A stretch of 64,000 bases of DNA from Roseiarcus sp963820775 (GTDB taxonomy: Bacteria > Pseudomonadota > Alphaproteobacteria > Rhizobiales > Beijerinckiaceae): positions 457,199 to 521,198 of the forward strand of contig CAWGBF010000001.1 of NCBI GenBank assembly GCA_963820775.1. Direction: 5' to 3'. Both the position numbers and the translations under genes were made by a program. Positions 45,300 through 55,653 of the stretch are shown here, piece by piece (position 1 is the stretch's first letter; every line of letters begins with the position of its first letter). The notes beneath the pieces are model-generated. The model made no database searches. It had not been told where the DNA came from and saw nothing but the letters and a program-made list of their open reading frames with translations.

Positions 45300-45952
45300 C
45301 AAAGCCGAGAGCCACGCCTCCAGGGATTTGGTAAGACGTAACGCTCTCCAAGGCGATCGTAGAGCTGGTCGCGCTCGCCGACGCCGACGCGCCGCCGCCT
45401 ACCCCGCCCGCGCCCGTTCCGGCGCCGCCGGAACCGCCTGTCGCAGTTGAACCCGCATTGACGCTTTTGGCCCCCGACATACCTTGAGGTTGACGAGCCC
45501 GCGCCGCCCCGCCGCGCCGGCAACGGTTCCCGTTCCCCCTGTGCCGCCGCCGGCGTCGCCGTTCGCCGTGCTGTAGCCGCGGAAGTTCACCGAGGTGGTG
45601 TCGGCTCGACGTCGCTGCGCCGGCCGCGCCCGGCGCGCCGCCGCCGTTGGCGTAACCGCCGGCGCCGCCGTTCGCGGTTTGGCGCAGGTAGAGCGTTCCG
45701 CGAGCCGTTGAGCCGTTGACCGCATTGGTCAGCGAGCTGCTCGCGCCGGCGCCGCCCGCGGCGCCGCCGTAGCCGCGGTCGCCGCCGCCAGTTTCCACTG
45801 CGTACGCACTCGCCGTACTGCTACCAGCGGCCTTCGCGTAGACGTGGCTCTGCGTGACGACTTTACCGCTAATCGTGCCGATATAGGCCTTGCCGCCCGC
45901 GTCACCGGTGAATCCAACGCCGGTCGCGCGGCCGCCGGCGCTCGGCGCAAAT
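45300..45952 (-). pseudogene. Gly/Ala-rich middle segment of the split adhesin
   Basis: From the IS5 copy B edge the minus strand reads FAPSAGGRATGVGFTGDAGG, GKVVTQSHVYAKAAGSS and GYGGAAGGAGASSSL, then ARGTLYLRQTANGGAGGYANGG. The frame shifts at about 45,615 (into TTSVNFRGYSTANGDAGGG), back near 45,480 (GAKSVNAGSTATGGSGG), and ends SYQIPGGVALGFA at the IS630 fragment. Composition is Gly/Ala/Ser/Thr-rich with no Lys/Arg clusters, like passenger regions of surface proteins. Three reading frames are needed to follow it, so it is broken or poorly sequenced. Confidence 0.7.
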
Positions 45953-47234
45953 TGGACGCTTCTAAGAACCTCGCGCCTTCCAGCATTTTCTGATTCACTC
46001 CCAGGTGGAGTGGGAGGCGAATCGATGCGCGGCCAGGGGGGACTTTTCGACGTCGACGAGCGGCTGAAGCGGCTGAGCGATCTCGGCGATCAGTTGCAGG
46101 CTTTCGCAGCGGCGGTCGATTTCGAGATTTTCCGGTCCGAGCTGACGCGGGCGCTGGCCTACTCGGACGGCTCGCAGGGCGGCCGACCGCCGTTCGACCC
46201 TGTGATGAAAGATCCTGGTGATCCAGGCGGCCAACACCCTCTCGGACGAGCGTACCGAGTTTCTGATCAACGACCGCCTGTCGTTCATGCGGTTTCTCGG
46301 GTTGAGCCTATCCGATCGGGTTCCCGACGCTCGCACGATCTGGCTGTTCCGGGAAAAGCTGACCAGGGCCGAGGCGATTAAGCCACTGTTCGACCGGTTC
46401 GACGCGGCGCTGCGCGAGGCTGGCTACGTCGCTATGGGCGGCCAGATCGTCGACGCCTCGCTGATCGCCGCGCCCAAGCAGCGCAACACCGAGGAGGAGA
46501 AGAAGGCGGTCAAGGAGGGGCGCATTCCGCAGGCCTGGAAAGCCCAGCCAGCCAAGCTCCGGCAGAAGGACCGTGACGGGCGCTGGACGGTCAAGTTCAG
46601 CAAGGCCAAGGCCAGGCCGGATGGGACGGTTCCTCCGGTCGACATCGCCATTCCGACATTCGGCTACCAAAACCATGTCTCGATCGACCGCGAACATGGG
46701 CTGATCCGGCGGTGGGAGGCGACCGACGCTGCGGCCTACGAGGGCGCGCGGCTGCGTGAGGGGCTGCTCGACAAGACCAACACCGCGAGCGCCGTCTGGG
46801 CCGACACGGCCTACCGTTCGAAGGCCAATGAGGCGTTCCTCGAAAAGAACGGGTTCGTCAGCCGCGTCCATCGCAAGAAGCCGGCGGGCCGGCCCATGCC
46901 GGAGACGACGCGGCGCGCCAACGCGCTCAAGTCCAAAGTCCGCTCCGGCGTCGAACACGTCTTCGCCGTGCAGAAGGACAAGATGGACCTCTTCGTCCGC
47001 ACCATCGGCATCGCCCGGGCGAAAACCAAGATCGGCATGGCCAACCTCGTCTACAACTTCCGCAGGCTCGTCTTCCTCGATCGTCTCGCTGCCGCCTGAC
47101 CCCCGCGCCAAAGGGCCGCCCGGTCGCCGCAGCATGCGGCGCCCTATGCCGCATCCAAAACCGAGATCCCGCACCTCAAAATCGCGTCACTCGACCCGTC
47201 TCCGTCCGGAAAAACGCGTTTATAGAACCGTCCA
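45953..47234 (+). mobile_element. IS5-type insertion sequence, copy B (defective)
   Basis: 1,282 bp, the same ends as copy A and 5 bp shorter. Inserted inside the adhesin gene in the opposite orientation to copies A and C. Flanks are ...GGCGCAAAT and GCTTGCGCG.... A few base differences from copies A and C change residues (DGRW for DARW, SAVW for SPVW). Confidence 0.88.
46025..47099 (+). pseudogene. IS5-family transposase, 5-nt deletion (copy B)
   Basis: Same gene as in copy A but lacking five bases at about 46,208 (copy A has TGTTC inside GATGATGTTCAAG). Translation from ATG 46025 leaves the frame after GGRPPFDPVMK. The rest continues in another frame from QAANTLSDERTEF to RLVFLDRLAAA. DDE residues are present in the second part, but no single product covers both. 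Probably mobilised only if transposase is supplied by an intact copy. Confidence 0.85.
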
Positions 47235-47690
47235 GCTTGCGCGTTTGCGGACGCTCCGCCTGAAGCGTTCATGTCGGTCGCCAGAGCCGCCGCCTTGCCC
47301 CCGGCCCCGCCGTTCGCGCCCCCGCCCCCGAGCCAGGCGTCCCGACGGAGCCGCCTGTGCCGCCATCGGCGCGTGCGATCGCCGAGGTAGAGGAGCCCGA
47401 AGTCAGAGTCGTGGAAACCCCGACGGAAGCGGCGCCGCCCGCTCCCCCGGCGCCCGCTGCGCCGCCGGCTCCACCGGTTCCGCCCATGCCGCCGCTGCCG
47501 CCCGTGTAATTTCAGCCTGCTGTAGGAGTCGGTCGGGACGCCATAGCTGTTGTTGTAGAGGGATTGACTAGCGCCGCCGGTGCGCGCGGTCGACGAGGTG
47601 ACGGAAGCGGCTCGGCGGCCCCGCCCAGCTGACCCGCGCCACCGTTGCTTCCAGCCCGCCGGTGGCGCCGCTCAGACTTTTGGTGCCCAT
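47235..47690 (-). pseudogene. 5' end of the split adhesin gene, Gly-rich
   Basis: ATG 47690 with a strong ribosome binding site (AGGAGGGG) gives MGTKSLSGATGGLEATV. With frame changes, it goes on to SVTSSTARTGGASQSLYNNS, GGTGGAGGAAGAGGAGGAAS, VGVSTTLTSGSSTSAIARAD and ANGGAGGKAAALATD, then NASGGASANAQA at the edge of IS5 copy B. It therefore appears to be the true start of the protein continued at 45,952 and 44,866. IS5 copy C sits 60 bp upstream of the start, between gene and likely promoter. Confidence 0.65.
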
Positions 47691-47749
47691 CGCTGTCCCC
47701 TCCTAGCTGGCTCAGCAGTGTCTTTGAGTGCGGAGCCGGTTCAAAAAAT

Positions 47750-49030
47750 TGGACGGTTCTATAAACGCGTTTTTCCGGACGGAGACGGGTCGAGTGACGC
47801 GATTTTGAGGTGCGGGATCTCGGTTTTGGATGCGGCATAGGGCGCCGCATGCTGCGGCGACCGGGCGGCCCTTTGGCGCGGGGGTCAGGCGGCAGCGAGA
47901 CGATCGAGGAAGACGAGCCTGCGGAAGTTGTAGACGAGGTTGGCCATGCCGATCTTGGTTTTCGCCCGGCGATGCCGATGGTGCGGACGAAGAGGTCCAT
48001 CTTGTCCTTCTGCACGGCGAAGACGTGTTCGACGCCGGAGCGGACTTTGGACTTGAGCGCGTTGGCGCGCCGCGTCGTCTCCGGCATGGGCCGGCCCGCC
48101 GGCTTCTTGCGATGGACGCGGCTGACGAACCCATTCTTTTCGAGGAACGCCTCATTGGCCTTCGAGCGGTAGGCCGTGTCGGCCCAGACGGGGCTCGCGG
48201 TGTTGGTCTTGTCGAGCAGCCCCTCACGCAGCCGCGCGCCCTCGTAGGCCGCAGCGTCGGTCGCCTCCCACCGCCGGATCAGCCCATGTTCGCGGTCGAT
48301 CGAGACATGGTTTTGGTAGCCGAATGTCGGAATAGCGATGTCGACCGGAGGAACCGTCCCATCCGGCCTGGCCTTGGCCTTGCTGAACTTGACCGTCCAG
48401 CGCGCGTCACGGTCCTTCTGCCGGAGCTTGGCTGGCTGGGCTTTCCAGGCCTGCGGAATGCGCCCCTCCTTGACCGCCTTCTTCTCCTCCTCGGTGTTGC
48501 GCTGCTTGGGCGCGGCGATCAGCGAGGCGTCGACGATCTGGCCGCCCATAGCGACGTAGCCAGCCTCGCGCAGCGCCGCGTCGAACCGGTCGAACAGTGG
48601 CTTAATCGCCTCGGCCCTGGTCAGCTTTTCCCGGAACAGCCAGATCGTGCGAGCGTCGGGAACCCGATCGGATAGGCTCAACCCGAGAAACCGCATGAAC
48701 GACAGGCGGTCGTTGATCAGAAACTCGGTACGCTCGTCCGAGAGGGTGTTGGCCGCCTGGATCACCAGGATCTTTCATCACAGGGTCGAACGGCGGTCGG
48801 CCGCCCTGCGAGCCGTCCGAGTAGGCCAGCGCCCGCGTCAGCTCGGACCGGAAAATCTCGAAATCGACCGCCGCTGCGAAAGCCTGCAACTGATCGCCGA
48901 GATCGCTCAGCCGCTTCAGCCGCTCGTCGACGTCGAAAAGTCCCCCCTGGCCGCGCATCGATTCGCCTCCCACTCCACCTGGGAGTGAATCAGAAAATGC
49001 TGGAAGGCGCGAGGTTCTTAGAAGCGTCCA
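47750..49030 (-). mobile_element. IS5-type insertion sequence, copy C (defective)
   Basis: 1,281 bp, the same ends as copies A and B and the same orientation as A. It shares the 5-nt deletion with copy B and lacks one more G near 47,970. Together with copy B it forms a 1.28-kb inverted repeat around 515 bp of adhesin sequence. Confidence 0.88.
47885..48958 (-). pseudogene. IS5-family transposase, two frameshifts (copy C)
   Basis: The same 5-nt deletion as copy B splits the frame after GGRPPFDPVMK. A further single-base loss near 47,970 alters the C-terminus (IGIAGRKPRSAW for IGIARAKTKIGM). At the substitutions that mark copy B, it agrees with copy A. Not expected to be functional. Confidence 0.85.
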
Positions 49031-49210
49031 GCTTCTTCCTCCGCCCGCTCCCGCACATTCGTCTTCATGCCGGCACCCGCGCCGAGGTCTGGCGCCTGGC
49101 GGCGGTTTGACTGGGACGCTGATCAGGACCCTGATCAGGAGCCGGGGTGAGGGTTGCCGTTGCCCGCGGTGGTCTTATGACGCGCAGGGAGTTGGATTCC
49201 CGATATCTGC

Positions 49211-49768
49211 TCAAAAACTGAAAGCCTGTTGCGCCGCTTCTGGCGGCTCAAGGCGAACACCCTCCAGTTCGAGCATGCGCATCTTTGTTTTCGAGCCGCC
49301 GGGCGCGGAGAAACCGCCGATTTTGCCGCCCGCGCGCAGCACCCTTGCAGGGAACGATTAAGGGCGCCGGATTCTTCGCCAGTGCTTCCCGACGTCGCGG
49401 GCCGCCTGGTGGCCGGCGGCGACTTCTTCGACAGCGCGCCTGGTGGTGGTGCGGCCCCAGCCGACCCGGCGCAGCGCGGTGTAAATCCGGGTGAAGAACG
49501 CGTCCCCGGCGCCGAGGTCGAGCCGGACGTGGGAAAAGTCCGTTTCCTCGCCGGCAAAGTATCGCTGCGCCGCCGCGACGACCGCCGCGATGTCTTCCGG
49601 TGGCGTTCCCGGCTCTGCGCCAAGGGCGCGACGGCGCATCAACCGCTCGGCGGACTTGGCGCTCTTCGCCGGCAATTGAAAGCGCGCGACCCCCGCGTCG
49701 CTCCAGGCGATCGCGCAGAACCCCATAGCCGTCTCAAAGACGTGATAGGCGCTCGCAGTTTCGCTCAT
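49211..49768 (-). pseudogene. ogt: Methylated-DNA-protein-cysteine methyltransferase-like gene with several indels
   Basis: N-terminal part from ATG 49768 is clean (SAYHVFETAMGFCAIAWSDAG, AAQRYFAGEETDFSHVRLDLG, FFTRIYTALRRVGWGRTTT). The rest of the DNA-repair domain follows only by changing frame several times: GALSK, EVAAGHQAARDVG, ALAKNPAPLIVPC, VLRAGGKIGGFSAPGGSKTK, and MLELEGVRLEPPEAAQQAFSF to the stop at 49211. At the PCHR active site two bases are missing right after the Cys codon, so the essential His is lost. At least four indels in 270 bp suggest sequencing error as much as decay. Confidence 0.75.
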
Positions 49769-49892
49769 GGCCTCGCTTCCCGTTTGGTCATGAGCGAAAG
49801 ATGCGCCGCCGGGCCCCAAATTCAACCCGATTCCTGCCCTTGCATTCCCGGCCACGCGTCCCACGGCGCGAAATCACACTAAGCCTCGCGCC

Positions 49893-50696
49893 TCAGCCGC
49901 CGGTGCGCATCATATCGGCGAGCGCGTTGCGCATCGCGGTGCTGGGCACACCGAAAAGTCCGCCGTAAGGCTCATCCATATCAAGGATGACAAGGACCGC
50001 GATTGTGATCGAGAGCGCGCACAAAACCGTCACCGTCGCTACCATCGCATTGGGCCGCGCCGTCAGGCCAAACGATCCAAACAGGATCGAAAGCCAGATC
50101 ACCAGCACCCAGTAAAATGGCGACGAGATGGAGGGACGGGCGCCCTCAATCACCTTCCACCTGGCGTTCAGCAAGTCGCCGTATTGTTCAACGCAGGCGG
50201 CCATCTGAGTCCGGTGGAAGGCGTCCGCAGGCTGAAGCCCTCGAACCCCGCGCCCGACCTCACTCAAAACGTCGGACAGGAGCGGCGATTCCCCGAGCCT
50301 TGGCATCTTGGCTGGGTCCGGGAAATCGAGGCCGACAGGACGCGGCTCGTCAGGCCATGTGCTAGCGATGACCGCGGCGACATATCCTCGCAATTGGTCG
50401 CGAAGCGGCGCCGTCTCGGGACCGTAGTCGCGCAAGCAGCGGTCGAGCTGGGCGAGTTGCGCGGCGTCGTCGCCGCGAGCGCTATAGGCGGCGTCGAACC
50501 CGGCCTTGACCGAGGTCGTGAGAAGGCCGAGCACGATGGCCGTGAAGGTCACAAGCAGGGTGATCATAAGCTGCACCAGCGCGATGGACTCGGGCGACCG
50601 ATGCCTCTCGGGTAGGCGGGAATGAATGACGAAGCCGATCGCGGCGCTCCCGCACATGGCGATGAACACGACGAGGGAGTTGATGGGGTTTTGCAT
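49893..50696 (-). CDS. DUF4239-type membrane protein
   Basis: About 267 residues with two hydrophobic segments at the N-terminus (INSLVVFIAMCGSAAIGFVI; LVQLMITLLVTFTAIVLGLL) and two at the C-terminus (FYWVLVIWLSILFGSFGL; MVATVTVLCALSITIAVLVIL), with a soluble helical middle. This is the pattern of bestrophin-like DUF4239 proteins, ending GLFGVPSTAMRNALADM. The function is unknown. ATG 50696 is preferred; six further upstream in-frame residues are possible. Intact although its neighbours are frameshifted. Confidence 0.78.
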   Translation of the reverse strand: MQNPINSLVVFIAMCGSAAIGFVIHSRLPERHRSPESIALVQLMITLLVTFTAIVLGLLTTSVKAGFDAAYSARGDDAAQLAQLDRCLRDYGPETAPLRDQLRGYVAAVIASTWPDEPRPVGLDFPDPAKMPRLGESPLLSDVLSEVGRGVRGLQPADAFHRTQMAACVEQYGDLLNARWKVIEGARPSISSPFYWVLVIWLSILFGSFGLTARPNAMVATVTVLCALSITIAVLVILDMDEPYGGLFGVPSTAMRNALADMMRTGG

Positions 50697-51021
50697 GGTC
50701 GGCCTGCCGCTCAAATTGCGCCGGCCGGCGCGGCGGAAGCCTCAGCCGCGCCGGTCGAGGCCACCGCGCCTCGAGTTCGCGCCCGGCCGTCAATAGCCGC
50801 CGCCTAAACGCTCGCACAATTTCGGCGACTTCGCGAGTTGGCTGGGCGCCGGTCATGCGTTGTAGGCGATAACCCTCTCAACCTTGGCAGGCTCACAACC
50901 CACGTCACCTCCGCAACAGCGTCGGACGATACAGGGAGTTGGATAAGACACGAGCCTTGGACGGCGCTTTTGCCGGACGCTTGCCCTTCCCCCGCCGCCA
51001 GAATCGCCCCATATTCCGTTC
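50697..51021. promoter_or_regulatory. 325-bp divergent promoter region
   Basis: Between the DUF4239-type gene (minus strand) and uvrB (plus strand). No gene is supported. It must hold both promoters. I see no certain LexA-type site. Confidence 0.4.
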
Positions 51022-52455
51022 ATGCCAGCCCCCCGAAAATCCGCCCCTGGGCCAAAGTCCAAGGCCTCGCGGCCCGAGGTCCATCCGCTCGGCGAGCATC
51101 TGGCCGAGCTTCTCAATCCGGCTCTGGTCGAGCCCAAGACGCAAGGATTTGGCGAAGCGCCGCAATCCAAGTTCGAAAGCCCGGCGCCCGAAAGTCATCC
51201 GCGGGGATTGACCGGAGCGGCGGTCTCGGCCGATTCGTTGAAAGCTCTACTGGAAGAGGGCGATCCGAACATCCGCAACCGGCCGCCGTGGGTTCCGCAC
51301 CGGCCGCCGCGGCCGGACAAATCTGAGGGCGGGCGGCGCTTTCGCGTGGTGTCCGAATTCGAGCCACAGGGCGACCAGCCGCAAGCGATCGAGGAAATCG
51401 TCAAGGGCGTTCGCGCCAATGAGCGCGACCAGGTGCTGCTCGGAGTTACCGGTTCGGGCAAGACCTTCACCATGGCCAAGGTGATCGAGGCGACCGAGCG
51501 CCCGGCGCTGATCCTCGCGCCCAACAAGACGCTGGCCGCGCAGCTCTATGGCGAGTTCAAGAGCTTCTTTCCCGACAACGCGGTCGAATATTTCGTCTCG
51601 TATTACGACTATTACCAGCCCGAAGCCTACGTGCCGCGCACCGACACCTATATCGAGAAGGATTCGACATCAACGAGCAGATCGACCGCATGCGCCACTC
51701 GGCGACGCGCGCGCTGCTCGAGCGCGACGACGTCATCATCGTCGCCTCGGTCTCCTGCATCTACGGCATCGGCTCGGTCGAGACCTACACTGCGATGACC
51801 TTTTCCTTGAAGCTCGGCGACAAGGTCGACCAGCGCCAGCTCGTCAAGGATCTCGTCGCGCTGCAATACAAGCGCGTCAGGCCGGCGATTTCTCGCGCGG
51901 CCTCTTCCGCGTGCGCGGCGACACGATCGAAGTGTTCCCAGCCCACTATGAGGACCGCGCCTGGCGGATCGGGCTGTTCGGCGACGAGATCGAGTTGATC
52001 GTCGAGTTCGATCCGCTTACGGGTGTGAAGACGCAGGACCTCGAATTCGTCAAGGTCTACGCCAATTCCCACTATGTGACGCCGCGCCCGACGCTCCTGC
52101 AATCGATCGAGGGGATGAAGCAGGAGCTTAAGGTGCGCTTGGATCAGCTCCATGCGCAGGGGCGTCTGCTGGAGGCGCAACGAATCGAGCAGCGCACTTT
52201 GTTCGATCTCGAAATGCTGGAGGCGACCGGCTCTTGCGCCGGCATCGAGAACTATTCGCGCTATCTGACGGGCAGGCCGGCGAGCCGCCGCCGACTTTGT
52301 TCGAATATCTGCCCGACAATGCGCTCGTGTTCACCGACGAGAGCCATGTGACGATCCCGCAGATCGGCGGCATGTATCGCGGCGACTATCGGCGCAAGGC
52401 GACGCTGGCCGAGTACGGCTTCCGCCTGCCGTCGTGCATGGACAATCGGCCGCTC
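51022..52455 (+). pseudogene. uvrB: Excinuclease ABC subunit B, frameshifted and cut off by the chimeric junction
   Basis: UvrB scans and opens damaged DNA with UvrA and UvrC. It starts at ATG 51022 with a ~105-residue extension typical of alphaproteobacteria, then FRVVSEFEPQGDQPQAIEE, Walker A GVTGSGKT (141-148) and YYDYYQPEAYVPRTDTYIEKD. Single-base losses shift the frame near 51,666 (before INEQIDRMRHSATRALLERD), near 51,880 (before FSRGLFRVRGDTIEVFPAHYE) and near 52,275 (before GEPPPTLFEYLPDNALVFTDE). The last UvrB residues are GFRLPSCMDNRPL. The helicase C-terminal third and UVR motif never appear. Confidence 0.88.
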
Positions 52456-52460
52456 AGCCC
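52445..52460. other. Junction between alphaproteobacterial and actinobacterial sequence
   Basis: Up to about 52,455 the plus strand reads UvrB (SCMDNRPL). From about 52,452 the minus strand reads EfeO (DGLPDGLS). The expected UvrB continuation (RFEEW) and the expected EfeO continuation are both absent. The two readings meet within a few bases with no insertion sequence, tRNA or repeat between them. Confidence 0.85.
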
Positions 52461-53984
52461 GTCCGGCAGCCCGTCTACCGCGACGCCGTCGTCGCCGAAG
52501 CTGTTATAGGACGCGCCGACCCGCTCCCAGTCCAGCTGCGCGGCCAGCCAGTGCGTCCGCGCCTGGCCGAGGTTCCCGCGGTGCAGATCGGCCTGGATCG
52601 TCGTCACGGCGCCCGCCAGCGCGGCCAGCTGGCCGGCCGCGTAGGCCTGGTAGGCCCGGTTCGGGCCGGTCAGTTCCTGGAGCGTCACCGGCTTGACGGC
52701 CGGCCCGGCCCCAGGACCCGTGACCTGCCCGGTGATCTGCACTGGCGCGGAGCTGATCACGGCCTGGCCGGACATGCGGCACTGGAACGTGTAGCTGCCG
52801 CCGCCCAGCGTCGCGGTCATCGGCGCGGTCGTGGCCGGCCCGAGGGTCTCGATCTCGGCCACGATCCCGCCGGCCGCGTTGACCAGGGTGATCTCGCCGG
52901 CCCGGCTGGAGGAGTTGGTCACGGTGAACGTCTGGGTCCCGGCCCGGGCCGACGTCCAGTCGCGGGCGCACCCGCTGCTGGTCACGCTCACCGCGGTGGT
53001 GGTGGCCGCGCTCGCCGCAGGCAGCGCCGCGATCACGCTGCCCGCCGCCACCGCAGGCACCGCGACAAGCACCCCGGCCACCGCCCAGGTCCGCTGCCCG
53101 GCTAGCCGCTCCCAGCGGGCCACGGCGCTGCTGGCGGGCCGGGCCGGGGCCGGGGCGGGGGTGGGGGCGGCACGCCCGGCGCGGATGAACATGGGGATGA
53201 CCACGACCAGGTACGTGACCCAGGCGACAGCCTGCAGGACCGTTATCCGCGGGGTCAGGTCGGTGATCCCGGTCAGCAGCGAGACCCACCACGAGTTGGG
53301 ATCCAGGTTCAGGTCGAACAGGACCCAGTGCTGCCCCGGCAGCAGGCCGGCGTCCTGCAGGTCGCCGAGGCCGGCCGACAGCACGCCCGCGGCGATGACG
53401 ATCAGCGCCAGCGCGGTACGGCTGAAGAACACGCCGACGTTCAGCCGCACCGCCCGCCGGTACAGCAGCCAGCACAGCGTCACCGCGGCGGCCAGGCCGA
53501 GGCCGGCCCCGACCAGCGGCGCCACCGTCGATCCCGACGCGCGCACCGCGGCCCACAGGAACAGGGTCGTCTCCAGGCCCTCCCGGCTCACGGCCAGGAA
53601 CGCGGTGACGGCCAGCGCGCCCGTCCCCATCGCCACCGCGCGCTGCACCTCGCCGCGCAGGTGCGCGGACAGCCCGGCCGCGGCGCGGCGCATCCAGAAC
53701 ACCATCCCGGTGACCAGCCCCACCGCGAGCACGCTCAGCAGGCCGCTGACGGCCTCCTGCGCCCGGCTGGACAGGGCGCTGGCCGAGTAGGTCAGCACCG
53801 CCGCGAAGCTGCCCGCCAGCATCACCGCGCCCAGCACGCCCAGCCACACCGGCGCCGAGGAGCGGGTCCCGCCGGCCGGCCGTGCCTTGCGCAGCGCGGC
53901 CAGCAGGATGCTCACGACCAGTCCCGCCTCCAGGCCCTCGCGGAGCCCGATCAGCAGGTTAGGGACAGCATCAGCCCACTTCAT
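52455..53984 (-). CDS. EfeU-EfeO fusion iron uptake protein, 3' end lost at the junction
   Basis: About 510 residues remain. Residues 1-270 are an FTR1/EfeU ferric permease with the two iron-binding REGLE motifs (15-19 and 134-138) and about seven helices. A further membrane segment (about 300-325) is followed by an exported cupredoxin-like EfeO domain (WTSARAGTQTFTVTNSSSRAGEITLV, YTFQCRMSG) and the start of the M75/imelysin domain (YQAYAAGQLAALAGAV, GASYNSFGDDGVAVDG). EfeU and EfeO are usually separate genes; here they form one frame. A GC-rich actinobacterial gene, unlike everything to its left. The start ATG 53984 follows an A+T-rich upstream region. Confidence 0.85.
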
Positions 53985-54152
53985 CCAGATAAGGTAAGGC
54001 TTACCTAAGTTATTTGTCCAGTAGCCTCACCAGTATTTCCCTGGCACATTGCTCGTGCAGCCGCGCCGCCGGGGGACCGGCGGGGGACCGCTGATCCGGC
54101 AGACTGATGGCAAGGCAGTACCGGATCTTGGAGGGGCGATGCGGAGACGGCG

Positions 54153-55653
54153 GTGACGGAAGGTCACCTCAGCTTCGTCCTGCTGGTCGCGGCGGCCACG
54201 GTGATCGCGGCGATCGTGGCGGCCAGGCTGGCGCACCGCCGGCCTGCCCGCGCTGCTGCTGTTCCTCGGGCTCGGCCTCGCGCTGGGCGAGGCCGGGGCG
54301 GGATCAGGTTCGACAACGCCGGGCTCGCGGAGGCCCTCGGCCTCGGCGCTCTCGTGCTGATCCTGGCCGAGGGCGGCCTGACCACGAACTGGGAGCATGC
54401 CAGGCGGGCCGCGGCTCCGGCCGCGGTGCTGCTGGCCACCGTCGGGTGACGGTCAGCATCGGGGTCGTCGCGGCGTGCACGCACTGGCTGCTCGGCCTCG
54501 GCTGGCGGAAGGCGCTGCTGCTCGGCGCGTCGCTCGCGCCGACCGACGCGGCCGCCGTCTTCTCCGTGCTGCGCAGGCTGCCGCTGCCGCCCGCTGCTCA
54601 GCCGGCATGCTCGAGGGCGAGTCCGGCCTCAACGACCCGCCGTCCGTGCTCGGCGTCACCCTGCTCAGCGAGCACGCCGTGCACCGGGACTCGCCCTGCT
54701 GATCGCCGGGCAGGTGGCCTGGCAGCTGGCCGGCGGCGTCGCGATCGGGTCGCGGCCGGCCTGCTCGGCGCGCTGTTCCTGCGGAAGGTGGCGCTGCCCG
54801 CGACCGGCCTGTACCCGGTCGCGGTGCTCGCGCTGATCGTCGCCGGCTACGGCGCCGCGTCCCTGGCGCGGGCGAGCGGGTTCCTCGCCGTGTACGTCTG
54901 CGGCGGTGCTGCTCGGCAACGCCAGGCTGCCGCACGGCGCGGCGACCAGGGGCTTCGCCGAAGGGCGTCGGCTGGCTCGCGCAGATCGGCCTGTTCGTCA
55001 TGCTCGGCCTGCTCGCCGTCGCCGTCCCGGCTGCCCGCGCAGGTGCTGCCGGCCCTGGCCGCCGGGCTGATCCTGGTGCTGCTCGCCCGACCCGCCGCGG
55101 TGCTCGCCAGCACGCTCCCGTTCCGGCTGCCGCTGCGGCAGCAGGCGTTCCTGTCCTGGGCCGGGCTGCGCGGCGCGGTGCCGATCGTGCTGGCCACGAT
55201 CCCGCTCAGCGCGCGCGTGCCGGGCGCGGCCCGGCTGTTCGACCAGGTCTTCGTCATCGTGGTCGCGTTCACCCTGCTCCAGGGCGCCGACCCTGCCCTG
55301 GGTCGGCCAGGCGGCTCGACGTCACCGCGCCGGCCGAGCCGCTCGAGATCATCGTGGACGCCGCGCCGCTCGACGACCTGCACGCCGACCTGCTCCAGGC
55401 GCAGGTGCCCGACGGGTCGAGGCTGCACGGCGTGGAGATCTTCGAGCTCCGGCTGCCCGCCAGGTGACCTGATCGCGCTGATCGTCCGCGACGGCCACGG
55501 CCTGGTCCCCGGCCCGACCACGGTGCTGCGGACCGGGGACCGGCTGCTCATCGTCGTCCCCGCCGCCGCCCGGCGAGCAGACCGAGCGCCGGCTGCGCGC
55601 GGTCAGCCGCGCCGGGCAAGCTGGCCGGCTGGTTCGGCGAGCACGGCCTCTAA
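54153..55653 (+). pseudogene. CPA1-type K+/Na+:H+ antiporter with RCK_C domain, many frameshifts
   Basis: Pieces in alternating frames give one protein of about 500 residues: VTEGHLSFVLLVAAATVIAA, GLPALLLFLGLGLALGEAG, LGALVLILAEGGLTTNWEHA, LLLGASLAPTDAAAVFSVL (transport Asp region), GMLEGESGLNDP, FLSWAGLRGAVPIVLATIP, then a cytoplasmic TrkA-C-like part (LEIIVDAAPLDDLHADLL, VLRTGDRLLIVVP) ending KLAGWFGEHGL. At least six single-base frame changes are needed. Their spacing and position in G/C runs look like sequencing errors. GTG start at 54153. The stop overlaps that of the convergent ABC permease gene. Confidence 0.8.

Noticed and set aside
46200..46225. Programmed ribosomal frameshifting in the IS5 transposase of copies B and C
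   Set aside because: Copy A has a continuous frame at this point, and the difference is a 5-nt deletion without a slippery heptamer. It is a mutation, not recoding.
47235..47749. Composite transposon formed by IS5 copies B and C
   Set aside because: The enclosed DNA is simply the 5' part and upstream region of the adhesin gene, in the orientation expected for that gene, so separate insertions explain it.
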